64,000 bases of DNA from Isochrysis galbana (lineage: Eukaryota > Haptophyta > Isochrysidales > Isochrysidaceae): the NCBI GenBank assembly GCA_018136815.1, contig CM030935.1, forward strand, positions 6,719,592-6,783,591, written 5' to 3'. Below the pieces are notes generated by a model that searched no databases, had not been told where the DNA came from, and saw nothing but the letters and a program-made list of their open reading frames with translations. Shown here one piece after another: positions 19,614 through 31,055 of the stretch (position 1 is the stretch's first letter; every line of letters starts with the position of its first letter). Both the position numbers and the translations under genes were made by a program.

Positions 19614-19941
19614 TATCTCCGAAATCATCTATGAGAACGGCGAAGAGCACGCCGAGACACCACATTCGGGGCAGCCACAGCACGCGAGGCCTGAACTAAC
19701 CAAAGACATGAACCCAAAAGGCCTGCCCGGACCCCGAAACCGAAGCCGGGCCCTTGGTAGCGCACCAGGGCCGCACCCCCGACACCAAAGACAAAGGAAC
19801 GAGGGGGGGAAGGCGAGGGGGCGGAGAGAAGGGAGTTAAGGGCGTTGGCGGCAGTGCAGCGGCAAGAGTACGCGCTGTCTAGTAGTAGGTGTGTAGCCCA
19901 GAACCTTCAGATCTTTTTTTTTTATCTCCGAAATCATCTAT
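19614..19941 (+). mobile_element. SINE-like family E with 19-bp target duplication
   Basis: TATCTCCGAAATCATCTAT occurs at 19614-19632 and 19923-19941, bracketing a 290-bp unit that ends CCAGAACCTTCAGATC and a run of T. The body (GGTAGCGCACCAGGGCCGCA, CACCAAAGACAAAGGAACGA) matches 2985-3165 and the reverse of 61085-61320. A long duplication plus a homopolymer tail is typical of target-primed insertion. The tail is T, not A, on this strand. Confidence 0.7.
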
Positions 19942-20025
19942 CTCCTCCGCCGCGCTTGCCGCCGGCTTGCCACCCTCCTCATTGCCCTCAGGCCCTATGG
20001 GCCATCCCAATTCGTCAGCGGAAGA
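19942..20025 (+). repeat. Repeat D fragment
   Basis: CTCCTCCGCCGCGCTTGCCG through CTCATTGCCCTCAGGCCCTA to CATCCCAATTCGTCAG matches the last part of repeat D at 32240-32320 and 63800-63870. It is the target into which family E inserted. Confidence 0.65.
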
Positions 20026-20404
20026 CGGAGGCGTGGTGGCGCGGTGGCCAGGCTGTGGGGCGCCAAGCAGCTATAGTAGCCTATCTCCTATCTATGGCTT
20101 TATGAATGAGAGTGAGTGTAAGAATGTAAGTGCCATTACTTGTGCTCCTAGATAGACCATTAACAATCGCAATGACAAATACAACGTTGGCAATGGCTGG
20201 CATTGTAGGCTGTTTATTGTCTCCAGCTGGGGTATATGATCTCCGGCTGAGGCTCGCTAACGACAGCGACTCAACGAAACCTTCGCGTTGACTCGCTGCT
20301 GAGTCGCCTTTCGGGCCCCTCAAAAATCCTCGAACAACAATGCAGCTCCACACACCATACACCACACAACAACAAGTTGTCAGCACAACCAATATCAATA
20401 ACCC
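20026..20404. other. Intergenic, nothing recognised
   Basis: I see no supported gene. It contains only short frames on both strands. Confidence 0.35.
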
Positions 20405-20512
20405 GTAAAATCTGAATAAACTACGCGAAACTTTTGTGAAATTTGGCTAGCCGGTGAGCAACTTTTGCAAAACTTCCACGCGAAACTTTGGGGGCTCCGG
20501 CGCGAAACTCTT
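20405..20512. mobile_element. Orphan hAT-like terminus
   Basis: GCGAAACTTTTG, GAGCAACTTTTGC, GCGAAACTTTGGGG and GCGAAACTCTTACC recur within 100 bp, ending in CTGGCCCTA. This looks like the right end of a hAT-like element (…GGCCCTA terminus with subterminal repeats), related in style to 23886-24484. No matching left end or duplication was found. Confidence 0.4.
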
Positions 20513-20919
20513 ACCTGGCCCTAAGTGAGGCACCAACGAGAAGCATGGTGAATATGCATTTCCTGCGCAACTGTGGTTGGACGGAGAAGACAATCAGTAG
20601 CGAAGAAAAGCTTCTCATCGCGATCGAACATTCATGCCATAAAGGCATGAATATAACCATATGTATTGGCAATAATCAATAATGAATATCATGTCTCTGG
20701 CCATGTATGGGCGCATCTACGCCCCCTGCACCGCGGTAAGCGTAATCGTAAATCGTGATACGATAGCGCTAAGATCGGAAAGATGCGCCGAGTAATCACT
20801 ACAAAATACAAAAGTAGATGTCTGGAATCTGAGTTTCTCAGTGGCATGGTTGCCATCGCGGCGTGATGGCTGTGCATTTGCGTTGGTTTCGCTACGGCTA
20901 GAGTGCACCCCTTCTATCC

Positions 20920-23040
20920 TTACACAAAGCTCGGCATCACCGGGATGGGAACAAACAGCTTGCCGCCCTCTTCGACCGGCTGTGGCGGCGTGATCATCTC
21001 CGCGTACGGCGCACCTGGGGCCTCGCACAGCGTGAGCATACAGCAAGGCGGAAAGAGCACCTCCTGCTCCGCGCCAAACTGGGAAAGCATCGAGATATCC
21101 GCGCCCGTGTGGTAGGCCGCGTCGCTCTCCTCTGCCGGCTTGAGCTCCCACAGCACGTTGGCGCCATAGTCGCCCATGTAGCTGATCGGCGTGTCGCGGG
21201 AGCGGCTCGTGGACATGAATGCCGTGTCCGTGGCGCAGACCATGCCTAGATCGTCGTGCACCCAGAAGCCGCGAGGAAGCTCGCCGCGCACGCCGCGGTA
21301 CAACGGCCGGCACACCTCCTCAGGCGTCGCCACGGCGGCCAGCTTGCGGATGGCGCTCACGAGCAGCCCGACGGTGGCCGTGAAAGTCTGGCTCGGGTCG
21401 CGTGCCATCGCGCGGCGGGGCTCACCCGACAGCAGGCCGATGCTGCGCAGAAATTGGTTGATCGGCTGGTACGCCGGGCCGCTGTAAAGCCTCACGCTGA
21501 GCACTTCCTCCGGCGTCAAGAACGCGTGGTCCTCGGGCAGCTTCGGCTCGCGGCCCTCTCTCCGCGCGGCCTGCCGCCTAGATCGCACAAAGTCTTCGGC
21601 CTTTGCGATGAAGTGATCCAGAGTCCACCCGTTCCGATCGGCGTCCCGTCGGCCGGCGGTGCAGCCGGGCGTGTCCTGGGCCGTGCCATTCACGTACGCC
21701 CACTCCTGCTTGAGTGTATAGCTCCTGCCCTGCCAGTCGGTCCACTCCATATCGCGATCGAACTCCATCGGGAGCGTCAGCATGGGCGTATCGACCACGT
21801 CTCCCAGGCCGTTGATGTATGTCAAGCGCGATCCGTATTGCAGGCTCACAACGGAGCCGCACAACTTGCCCGCCTGGCCGGCGCGTGCTGACAAGCTCGC
21901 CTGCCGATACGTGACAGTCACCACAAGTAGTCGCTGGTTGACCTTGGTGCCGCCGCCCGGCGCCTCCCAGGTGCCGGGTGTGTGGACGCTTTTAAGACGA
22001 AACAGCGTGTTGGGCGGGAAGGCGCCGTTGAGGCGCACCGCATCGAGCAGGATGGCCGAGTGCAGCCCTTGCTGCGACGGGCCAGCGCTCTCAAAGCATA
22101 CGATGTCCGAGTCCTGCACCTCGTGCTGGCCCGTCTCGTGGTTCCACTGCCGGAAGCCATCGGGGCAGAAGCTGTCCGCATTGCAGTTGGCCTTGGTAAG
22201 CACTGGGCTCGTGAGGCCGCGGAAGCCGGTGCGGTCGGGCTCCTCGATCCGTTTCCACTCCGGGTCCGCCTCGGCTAGCGAGAAGACGCCGTGCAAGTGG
22301 CGGTACAGCCGGGGCACCTCAAGGTTTCGATGTGCCTGTACTTGCGCCGCGCGGCTGAGCGCGCCGGTGACGGCGTACGTGCACGCGGACAGAGCCGGAT
22401 CGTGGTGCCTCAGCGCGGAGGCGATGGCATTCCGCGGTCTGGGCCAGGACAGGCAGTAGAAGGCGGTCGCGTCCTGCTCGCTCCAGCCCAAATCGACGAG
22501 TTCACGCACGTAGTCGCGCTGCTCATAAAACGGCGGCATCTGGATCGCGTGCTTTGCCATGAGCTCGTGCGTGCCGGCGATTATCTCACGCCGGCATACG
22601 GTGAACAGGTCCTTGGCCAGCTCGGCGCGCGCACGCTCCCCTTCCAGCTCGGGGTAGAGCGTGCAAAGCGCACCCTGCAGCTCCTCTAGCCAGTCCACGG
22701 CCACCGGCAGGCCGATCAGCTCCTCGAGCGACTGGAGGAAGCCCTTGCGCGAAGTCGGCGCGCTTCCGGCCGCGTGCGCCGCCCGCGTCTCAGACTCGCC
22801 CGCGTGCAGCCAATCGTCAAGCTGCGCGAGGCTCGCCTGCAGCACTCGATGCGTCGCAGCCACACGCTCGCGCGCCGCGCCCACGCTCGCCGGCGGTGCG
22901 CGCGCGAGCAGGCGGAGCGCGAGCGCCTCAACGGGCGCTCCCGACCGTTCCAGAAGCACCTCCGACACCGCGTCCACCAGTGCAGCCTCCAGCTCGCGAG
23001 AGGTCGCCTCGAGCGGCCCGACCGCAGCGGCCGCCGCCAT
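20920..23040 (-). CDS. ADP-ribosyltransferase-domain protein
   Basis: A single-exon 706-residue protein. The C-terminal ~190 residues look like an arginine-type ADP-ribosyltransferase fold with the R-S-E triad: PLYRGVRGELP (R582), AFMSTSRSRDT (STS at 610-612) and SQFGAEQEVLFPP (ExE at 658-660). By family knowledge these bind NAD+ and transfer ADP-ribose to arginine. The N-terminal half is helical with a WLEELQGALCTLYPELEGE segment and no domain that I recognise. The middle has an aromatic, beta-rich stretch (GFRQWNHETGQHEV, MEWTDWQGRSYTLKQEW). No signal peptide is seen, so it is probably intracellular. The start MAAAAAVG is the first Met of the frame. The protein could act in stress or immune-like signalling; the substrate is unknown. 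Confidence 0.75.
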   Translation of the reverse strand: MAAAAAVGPLEATSRELEAALVDAVSEVLLERSGAPVEALALRLLARAPPASVGAARERVAATHRVLQASLAQLDDWLHAGESETRAAHAAGSAPTSRKGFLQSLEELIGLPVAVDWLEELQGALCTLYPELEGERARAELAKDLFTVCRREIIAGTHELMAKHAIQMPPFYEQRDYVRELVDLGWSEQDATAFYCLSWPRPRNAIASALRHHDPALSACTYAVTGALSRAAQVQAHRNLEVPRLYRHLHGVFSLAEADPEWKRIEEPDRTGFRGLTSPVLTKANCNADSFCPDGFRQWNHETGQHEVQDSDIVCFESAGPSQQGLHSAILLDAVRLNGAFPPNTLFRLKSVHTPGTWEAPGGGTKVNQRLLVVTVTYRQASLSARAGQAGKLCGSVVSLQYGSRLTYINGLGDVVDTPMLTLPMEFDRDMEWTDWQGRSYTLKQEWAYVNGTAQDTPGCTAGRRDADRNGWTLDHFIAKAEDFVRSRRQAARREGREPKLPEDHAFLTPEEVLSVRLYSGPAYQPINQFLRSIGLLSGEPRRAMARDPSQTFTATVGLLVSAIRKLAAVATPEEVCRPLYRGVRGELPRGFWVHDDLGMVCATDTAFMSTSRSRDTPISYMGDYGANVLWELKPAEESDAAYHTGADISMLSQFGAEQEVLFPPCCMLTLCEAPGAPYAEMITPPQPVEEGGKLFVPIPVMPSFV

Positions 23041-23499
23041 CCGACGCGATGCGCGAGGCGAGAGATCAATGCGACCCCCAGAGCGAAGTAGAAACCGGCA
23101 CTATAAATACATATGTCATTCACATATTCACACGTAGGAAAGGATACAGTACAATTCAACCGAACAAATAATATTCGAACATGAACCTGGTCAAGGAAAA
23201 TGAAGAAATGAACCCACGCGACTCAACCACACCTCAAAAATGAACGTGGGCGACTCAAATGGTGTAAATATGAACCTAAGTCTACGTCTGCCCTAGCGCA
23301 GCTTTATTTCCTCTCCCTCTCCCTCTCCCTCTCCTCGATCGAGTTTGTAGCACGATTATTAAGCTAAACTCGTCAGTTGTCCAAAGTACACCTCTCCTCC
23401 TCCCCTTCCCCTTCTTTCCCTTCCCTTTCCCCTCAGCGTCCTCGCGCCCCTTCTCTTCCCGCGTTCGCCCCCTCCCGCCAAGTACAATACAATACTGAC
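23041..23499. other. Upstream flank of ART gene
   Basis: Probably holds the promoter of the minus-strand ART gene. Bases 23310-23335 are a (CTCCCT)n tract and 23390-23440 are pyrimidine-rich. No TATA box is convincing. Confidence 0.35.
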
Positions 23500-23665
23500 G
23501 GATCCGAGGTTACCACTACCTCAGATGGGAACGGAGGGGACGGAAGGGAAGCGGCGAGAGGCGCGGCGGAAGTTGGGGACGGGCACATGACGGGCTCACC
23601 CGTCTCCAGAGGAGGCAGGGAGACGGGCTTGGGAGAGGCAGAGTGAGGCGACGGGGCGGACATGG
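23500..23665 (-). repeat. Repeat D-like Pro/Ser-rich frame (minus)
   Basis: The minus frame starts MSAPSPHSASPKPVSLPP, close to MSAPSSRSPKPVLPPS at 33438 and MSLSPPSSPSPKPACPP at 63699. The common start and Pro/Ser content suggest a shared gag-like or leader segment of an unidentified element. Confidence 0.5.
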
Positions 23666-23877
23666 CGAGGACGAGAGCGAGGGCGAGGGTGCGTGAGCGA
23701 GTGTTGTTGATTGCCTAGATGGGAAAAACAGTGGGGGGGGGGGTCCAAAAACAGTAAAAACAGTCTGTTTTTGGCCTCCATAGAAAAACAGGCAAAAACA
23801 GTCCCAAAAACAATACCGGGGGGGGCTCTCTAACGAATTCTTGCCGGGCGAGGGCGCTCGGTCGGGTGCGCTCTCTC

Positions 23878-24492
23878 TCTCTCTCTAGGGCCTGACAAGA
23901 GTTGCCGGCAACTTTTTGAGCAACTTTGGGGTGTTTGAGAGGGCGAGCAACTTTTGAGCAACTTTAAGGGCCACAGGCAATATTGAGCAACTCGAGCAAC
24001 TTACCTAGCAACTTACCCATAGATAGGCCCGTTACCGTTAGAGGAGCAACCTACCCCTCCTAGATCTATAGATAGGCCGAGCGTGCAACTTTAACTTTAA
24101 CCCCTCTGCCTCTTCTTATTCACATCAACATCGGTGAATCGATAGAAGAGCACCTACTTGCGAAACGCTCTCCTCCCCTCTGCCTCTTCTTATTCACATA
24201 AACATCATGTAGTTTATGTATGAAAAGTGCATGGGTTCTAACTACTAACTAACGCCCGCCGCGCCGCTATCCTGTTCCCTGCAGGCTGTTCCGAGCATTC
24301 CCTCTCGCCGCGCTGACGCCCGGCAGCACGCGTCGCGGCAATCGCGGCGCAATGAACAATGAACGAGCAACTCCGAGCAACTTCGAGCAACTCTGCGAGC
24401 AACTTTGCCCCTTTTGGGGCCTATTTCGAGCAACTTTTGCGAGCAACTTTGGGGGTCTGAGCGAGCAACTCTTGTCAGGCCCTATCTCTCTC
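23878..24492. mobile_element. hAT-like element 3, 599 bp, nested, perfect 20-bp TIRs
   Basis: Terminal inverted repeats TAGGGCCTGACAAGAGTTGC are identical at 23886 and at the reverse of 24484. The flanks are TCTCTCTC on both sides (23878-23885, 24485-24492), an 8-bp duplication, although the CT-rich setting weakens this point. GAGCAACTT or its reverse repeats more than ten times near both ends. It is a non-autonomous (MITE-like) insertion inside a CT microsatellite that is itself inside element 2. Confidence 0.8.
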
Positions 24493-25920
<1,428 letters not shown>

Positions 25921-26139
25921 CGCACGCGTAAGCGCCCACATATGCTCACGCTCCGCGCATGGTGCATGAGTGCTCGCGTTGCCATTCAAAAACGGAGACA
26001 AAAACTGAAGGGCTTGCAAAAACGGCAAAAACGGCCTGTTTTTCGCCTTCGTAGAAAAACGGTGAACACGTTTCTCCCACCTAGGATCTAGGGTTGATTG
26101 ATTGAGCAAGAAGAGGCGGAAGGAGGCTGTGCGGCAAGT

Positions 26140-26417
26140 GGATGAGGTAGCCAACAGCCGCATCGGCAGCGGAACGCAACTGGTCAGTGTATGGCCAAAT
26201 TCATTCTCAAGCTCGGTCACGCATGTCCCATCAAGTGGCAGACAAGTTGGTCTTCGCGCATGAATCAATGCATGTGCAAATGCGCATGCAAAGTGCTGGA
26301 TGGTCACCGGATGTCGTCAAATGGGACGATGATGACGACAGTGACCAAGAGGATGATTGGGTTGGTGATGAGGCTGCGTGTCCCAGTGAGGAAACGATTC
26401 AAAGTCTGCTCATTTGA
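26140..26417 (+). pseudogene. hAT transposase C-terminal tail fragment
   Basis: QIHSQARSRMSHQVADKLVF then AHESMHVQMRM resembles the end of hAT transposases (…RNRLSxxxxxKLVFIHxNxR). An acidic tail follows (WDDDDDSDQEDDW). It lies between the right end of element 2 and a second copy of that end, so it probably belongs to a relative or an outer element. Confidence 0.5.
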
Positions 26418-26555
26418 TAGAGCCATTCACCCCACTCTCAATCTGAATCTCACAGGACTCAGGAATGGCGAACGCGCGTGCGCACACGCACACGTGCCCG
26501 CCGCCCGCCGCGCCGCATGCGCCGCCGCACTGCTAGCGCACGCCTCCGCGCCCGT

Positions 26556-26663
26556 CTAAAAACGGAGGGAGAAACGGAAGGGGTTTCAAAAACGGCAATA
26601 ACGGCCCGTTTTCCGCCTTCGTAGAAAAACGAAAAACGGTGAATACGTTTCTCCCATCTAGGG
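26556..26663. mobile_element. Second copy of the element-2 right end
   Basis: About 105 bp match 25987-26092: AAAAACGG motifs, CCCGTTTTCCGCCTTCGTAG, and the end GTTTCTCCCATCTAGG. It is in the same orientation as the first copy. No partner left end with a matching duplication was found. Confidence 0.6.
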
Positions 26664-26765
26664 AGTGGAGTGGGGGTGTAGAAAGTATGCTACGTGTAGG
26701 TAGTGGTAGTGGTTCCATTCGCCGCGAGTGCGGTAAGAATATTATGAAGTTTTTTTGTCTTCGAA
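26664..26765 (+). mobile_element. SINE-like family, B half (3' end)
   Basis: GTGGGGGTGTAGAAAGTATG, GGTTCCATTCGCCGCGAGTG and CGGTAAGAATATT match 1673-1755 closely. The 5' part is missing. Confidence 0.7.
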
Positions 26766-27599
26766 GGTGTCGTGCGTCGTGCGGCCCGACGGCCGGCGTC
26801 CCTCGCACCCTCCTCCATCCCCTCGGCGTCGTCGTCGTCTCTGTGCAGAGGAAGAGGGACGAGGCGGCGTGGCAGGTGGATTCCCCCGCCCTGCGCCAGC
26901 GCTCCGATTCCCTTCCTTGCCGTGATGACGCCCCCCCCCCCCCCTCCCCCCCCCCGCGCCCCCCACCCCCTCTCTCTCGCCCCTGGGGGACGTTACTGCG
27001 GAGAGGCCGTCGGCCATCCATCGACCCTCAGAGAACGCGAGCGACCGGGATCCGAGCTCACGCATCTCGACGATTGTCTCGACGGGTGCGCCCGGCGTTC
27101 TCCGACGGAAGATGGTTGCCGCGAGTTCCGAGAGGATGGGATTCCGCCGAGGCTCCCCCGCGCCTTGATTCCTTCTCGGCGGCGGCGCCTTCCCGTGAGA
27201 GAGAGGGAGTCCACGAGGCTGTGGGGGGGGAAGGCGGGGGGGCGGCCGAGAAATACGTGAATAAAAGGTGGCGAGAAGAGAGAAGAAGAAGAGCGGGAGA
27301 GGCGAGGAGGGAGAGGGGGGGAGCCGCGCGCGCGTGGCAGAGAGGAGAGAAGGTGCGAAGAGAGGAGAAGCGCGAGGGGGGGGGGAGGGGGAAGTTACCG
27401 GGACGCGGCATCGAGAGAGAGAAGAGAAGAGAAGAGATCCGAGGGAGAAGAAACGGGGAGGAAAGGGGGGGGGGGGGGGGAGATTCCAGCTCCTCCGCGG
27501 GAGACGAGAGGGGGAGAGAAGGAGAGGGAGGAGAAGAGAAGAGACGGAGAGAGAGAAGAGAAGAGAGAGAGAGAGAGAGAGGGAGGGAGAGAGAGAGAG

Positions 27600-27647
<48 letters not shown>

Positions 27648-27654
27648 AGGGAGG

Positions 27655-27702
<48 letters not shown>

Positions 27703-27760
27703 GAGAGGGAGGGAGGGAGAGAGAGAGGGAGAGAGAGAGGGAGAGAGAGAGGGAGAGAGA

Positions 27761-27804
<44 letters not shown>

Positions 27805-27954
27805 GCTCCCCCCCCCCGCGCGGGGGACTCCGTCGTAGGGGGAGAGGAAGGTGCGGCGGGGGGTTCCCGTCATCAGCGGCGGCGGCGCAGTACAGTCCTA
27901 AAGAGAGAGAGGGGGGGGGGGGGGGGAGGAGGGGGAAGAGAGAGAGAGAGTAAT

Positions 27955-27993
<39 letters not shown>

Positions 27994-28253
27994 GTAAGTG
28001 GTGGGCCAGGAAGGGAATCGAAGAGAAGACGAGGCCCAACAACCAGACGAAGGAAACCGCAGCAGCGGACACCTTGAGAAGAGAGAAGAGAGAAGCGAGA
28101 AGAGAGAAAAGAGAGAGAAGAGAGGTAGCTCGGCAAGGAGTGGCTGTGGTGGGAGTGGGGGGGCGGGCGATCGTCTCTCTCTCTCCCTCCCTCTCTCGCT
28201 CTCTCTCTGCCTCTCTCTCTCCCTCCCCCTCTCTCTCTCTTCGTCCGCCCACG
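26766..28253. repeat. Purine-rich low-complexity region, leader of RCC1 gene
   Basis: Bases 27260-28130 are nearly all G/A on the plus strand, with long (GA)n at 27555-27805 and 27905-27992. Bases 28165-28250 switch to (CT)-rich just before the RCC1 start codon. Bases 26770-27250 are GC-rich with no supported gene. A CTC/GA-rich leader next to the start is probably 5' UTR and promoter. Confidence 0.7.
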
Positions 28254-29777
28254 ATGCGCCCGCGCACCACCTCTCTCCCTCCCTCCCTGCTCCATCTCCT
28301 TCCTGAGGACCTCCTCCTCTTCGTGCTGAGCTCTCTCTCGACTCGAGACCTTGGCTCTCTCTCCGCCTCTTCACGCGCTCTCCGTGGTGCTATCGAGAGC
28401 GTGTTGCGCTCACGCCTCGCCGCCGCCGGCCTCTCCACCCCTCCCCAACCTCGGCCCGCTGAGAGCGCCGTGGCAGCGCTGCTCAGAGCCGAGAGGAGAC
28501 GAAGCGTCGAGCGCTCGGCCGTCGCGACCGGAGCGTGGCACTCCCTCTTCATCGACGCGGAGGAGCAGCTGCTCTCGTGCGGGGTCGAAGCGGTCCCCGG
28601 CCTTGCGCCGCGATCCGGCCTCCTTGGCCACGGCCCGCTCCAGCGGCCCGGCCGAGGCGTCATCGTGCCGACGCCCGTCGCGGCGCTCAGCGGTGTGTGC
28701 GTCCGCTCGGTCGCGGCCTCCACCCATCTCTCGCTCGCCGTCAGCTGGAGCGGCGCGGTCTACGCGTGGGGGCAGTTCGCTCCCAAGCCGCGCGAGACGT
28801 GCTTCGCCTTCCCGCAGCAGCTCATTCCCGTCCGCGTCGGCGGCGAGCTGCGCGGTGTGCGCGTGCGCGGCGTCGCGGCCGGGCACGCGCATGCCCTCGC
28901 GTGGTCTGAGGACGGCGCGCTCTTCAGCTGGGGCTACGGCTCACATGAGCACACCGCGGGCGGCACAACAGGCGGGATGTTGGGACACGGCGATATGCGC
29001 GACGTGCTCGTGCCCAAGCTTGTCTGCGCGCTCGACCCGCGCGCGACGCACCACCGCGTGGTGCACTGCGCCGCGGGCGAGCTGCACTCGCTCGCCGTCA
29101 CCGCGAGCGGCGCGCTGTTCTCGTTCGGCGACCACGCGTTTGGGCAGTGCGGCCACGGTCCGGGGGGCTTCGGGCCCGTGTTGGGCCAGCATTTCCTCCT
29201 GCCCACGCGCGTCGCCGCCCTCGCCCAGCTGCGCGTGACCAACGCGAGCGCGGGCGACCGCCACTCAATGTGCGTGACTGACGAGGGCGCCGTCTTCAGC
29301 TGGGGGACCGCCTGGTCAGGCGCCACGCTGGGCCTGCTCGCACGCGCCAACGAGGTGGTGCACTCGCCGCGCCGTATCGTGGCGTTCGACGGCATCCGCG
29401 TGCGCAGCGTCTCTGCCGGCGCGTGGGCCCAGTCCTTTGCGATCTCCGCCGAGGGCGAGGTCTACTCATGGGGCCTTAACAACTATGCCGCTCTCGGCCA
29501 CGGCGACGACGACAAGCGTTGCCTGCCGACGCGCGTCGAGGCGTTGCGGGGCGTGCGCGTGCGCCACCTCGCCGCGAGCCTCTCGCACGCCATTGCCGTC
29601 GCCTATGACGGCGCCTGGTGCTGGGGCAGTGGCGCCCACGGTATGGTGGGGCTTGAGGGCTCGCCGGGCGATGCGTGCGTGGGCCTTGTGCGCGAGGGGC
29701 TCGGCAGCGGTGGCATCGAGCAAGCGCGCCCACGCCGATACCCGCAGCAGCTGCGACTCAGCTGCGCCCCTGCGTGA
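28254..29777 (+). CDS. F-box / RCC1-repeat protein
   Basis: From ATG 28254 the product is 507 residues in one exon. The frame is open further up, but only through low-complexity leader. Residues ~11-50 (LLHLLPEDLLLFVLSSLSTR, then SASSRALRGAIES) are an F-box. From ~85 there are seven RCC1-type blades with the pattern AAGxxHSLAVTxxGxLFSWG: HLSLAVSWSGAVYAWG, HALAWSEDGALFSWG, HSLAVTASGALFSFG, HSMCVTDEGAVFSWG and QSFAISAEGEVYSWG are examples. Seven blades make a closed beta-propeller. F-box plus RCC1 architecture suggests an SCF ubiquitin-ligase substrate receptor rather than a Ran exchange factor, because the catalytic loop features of true RCC1 are not evident. Confidence 0.88.
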   Translation: MRPRTTSLPPSLLHLLPEDLLLFVLSSLSTRDLGSLSASSRALRGAIESVLRSRLAAAGLSTPPQPRPAESAVAALLRAERRRSVERSAVATGAWHSLFIDAEEQLLSCGVEAVPGLAPRSGLLGHGPLQRPGRGVIVPTPVAALSGVCVRSVAASTHLSLAVSWSGAVYAWGQFAPKPRETCFAFPQQLIPVRVGGELRGVRVRGVAAGHAHALAWSEDGALFSWGYGSHEHTAGGTTGGMLGHGDMRDVLVPKLVCALDPRATHHRVVHCAAGELHSLAVTASGALFSFGDHAFGQCGHGPGGFGPVLGQHFLLPTRVAALAQLRVTNASAGDRHSMCVTDEGAVFSWGTAWSGATLGLLARANEVVHSPRRIVAFDGIRVRSVSAGAWAQSFAISAEGEVYSWGLNNYAALGHGDDDKRCLPTRVEALRGVRVRHLAASLSHAIAVAYDGAWCWGSGAHGMVGLEGSPGDACVGLVREGLGSGGIEQARPRRYPQQLRLSCAPA

Positions 29778-30419
29778 GCCGGCGATATCTTCCCCCGCCT
29801 CTACGCCTCCTCGGCAGGGGTCGCCGCGATCGGGCGAGGCCGCGGAAGACGCACCACGCCCACGCACAACGCAGCCCGACAACTTTTGTGACCGTACGAG
29901 CGCTCAGCAGGTCACGGTATTGAGCAAGCGTGCCCGCACCACCTCAATACCTCCATCAAATTGTATCTGCGCCTCGTCACAACGTAAGAGGTTGCCGCCC
30001 ACTCTGGTCCACGTAAGCAGGTAGACGACGCTCCGGGCAATTATCCGCTTGCACCCAAACGAAGCTTTACCCTTTTTCCGCACACTCCCTGCAAATGCGG
30101 CTGCTCAGAGCCACTGGACACCCGCGCACGCACAGGCTAGTGCGTGTTCTTTGCCAAAGCCGCGGCGTCGCGCGAGGCGCGCCGTTGTGGAGGCTCTGCA
30201 ATTCGTCTTGTCAATGCGCAGCATCGTCACATCCGCACCTGAAACGGGAGTGCACAATGCCACGTTTGGCGAGAGTGGTTGTGCCGCGCATACCGCCTAG
30301 AGGTGTTTTGCGTGCCAAATATGCCCCAGCCGCTCCGGATGCTCGCTCACTTACGCTCAGTGTCTCGTGCGTCTCTGCTGTGTGCACGGTAGGAAGTGTG
30401 TGTCATATACTTGCGGTCT
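29778..30419. other. Intergenic, nothing recognised
   Basis: 3' flank of the RCC1 gene. It has short open frames only, and I found no repeat partner in the window. Confidence 0.4.
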
Positions 30420-30615
30420 TGCAACCTACTTTTATAAGTGGGGGTCTGCATTGGGGCCTCGCGCCCCCCTCACTCTCACTCCATCGCGGACACCCTCATC
30501 GGTGGGCCCGCACAACCAACCTCAACCCCTGCCTTAAGGCAGGGACTGGGCACTCATCTACCTCACCCAGACCCCTAGTGGGCGCGGGCTGCGAATCCCA
30601 CGCCCGCGCTGGACC
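30420..30615 (+). repeat. Dispersed repeat G, copy 1
   Basis: ACCTACTTTTATAAGTGGGG, CGCGGACACCC, CCTGCCTTAAGGCAGG and GACCCCTAGTGGGCGCGGGC match the reverse strand of 62395-62600. Internal inverted pieces (CTGCC...GGCAG) could form a hairpin. Confidence 0.75.
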
Positions 30616-30683
30616 TGCACTTTGTTAGAGCTAGAGCAGGGCTGATCGCTCACTTTTGGTTTTGGAGATTGCGTATCAACTGA

Positions 30684-30850
30684 GTTTATACTTAGTTCGC
30701 CCATGGGGGGGGCACGAGCCCCCCTCTCTCTCCACTCCTCCCCTGCCATGGGGGAGGAACCACCCACTCTCCAAGCAGGCCTGATGGCTTGCCAGGAGCA
30801 CACAGCTCTGCTGAGCCCCATTCCTCGCCCCACAGGCCCGCCTCACTCGC
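30684..30850 (+). mobile_element. SINE-like family, A half
   Basis: GAGTTTATACTTAGTTCGCC, then a CATGGGGGGGGCACGAGCCC inverted block, CCATGGGGGAGGAACCACCC and TGGCTTGCCAGGAG match 1366-1500. It lies between repeats G and X, which are adjacent at 62220-62600, so it may have inserted there. Confidence 0.65.
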
Positions 30851-30939
30851 CCGCCCTGGCCCGTCGTGGCCTGCCCATCTCTCTGACCAGCCCCTCCTCC
30901 CCCTGGGCCCCCCTGATCAGGACCCCCCAGCCAGCTCTT

Positions 30940-31055
30940 GTCGACCTGCAGGGGCGCGGAGCGCCAGCGAGGGAGAGGCAGGAGGGGCCAGGGCCATGCC
31001 CCAGTCTCACCTGCCCCCTGAGCTATGCTCCCAGGCCCCTGCTGGCCATCTAGGG
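30940..31055 (-). repeat. Dispersed repeat X, copy 1
   Basis: The reverse strand (GGCCAGCAGGGG..., GCTCAGGGGGCAG, CCCTGGCCCCTCCTGCCTCT) matches 62250-62340 on plus. In both places it lies near repeat G in the same relative order, so G and X are probably parts of one element. Confidence 0.6.

Noticed and set aside
26639-28723. Long Arg/Glu and Ser/Leu frames across the purine-rich block
   Set aside because: Products of (GA)n repeats; both strands and several frames are equally open.
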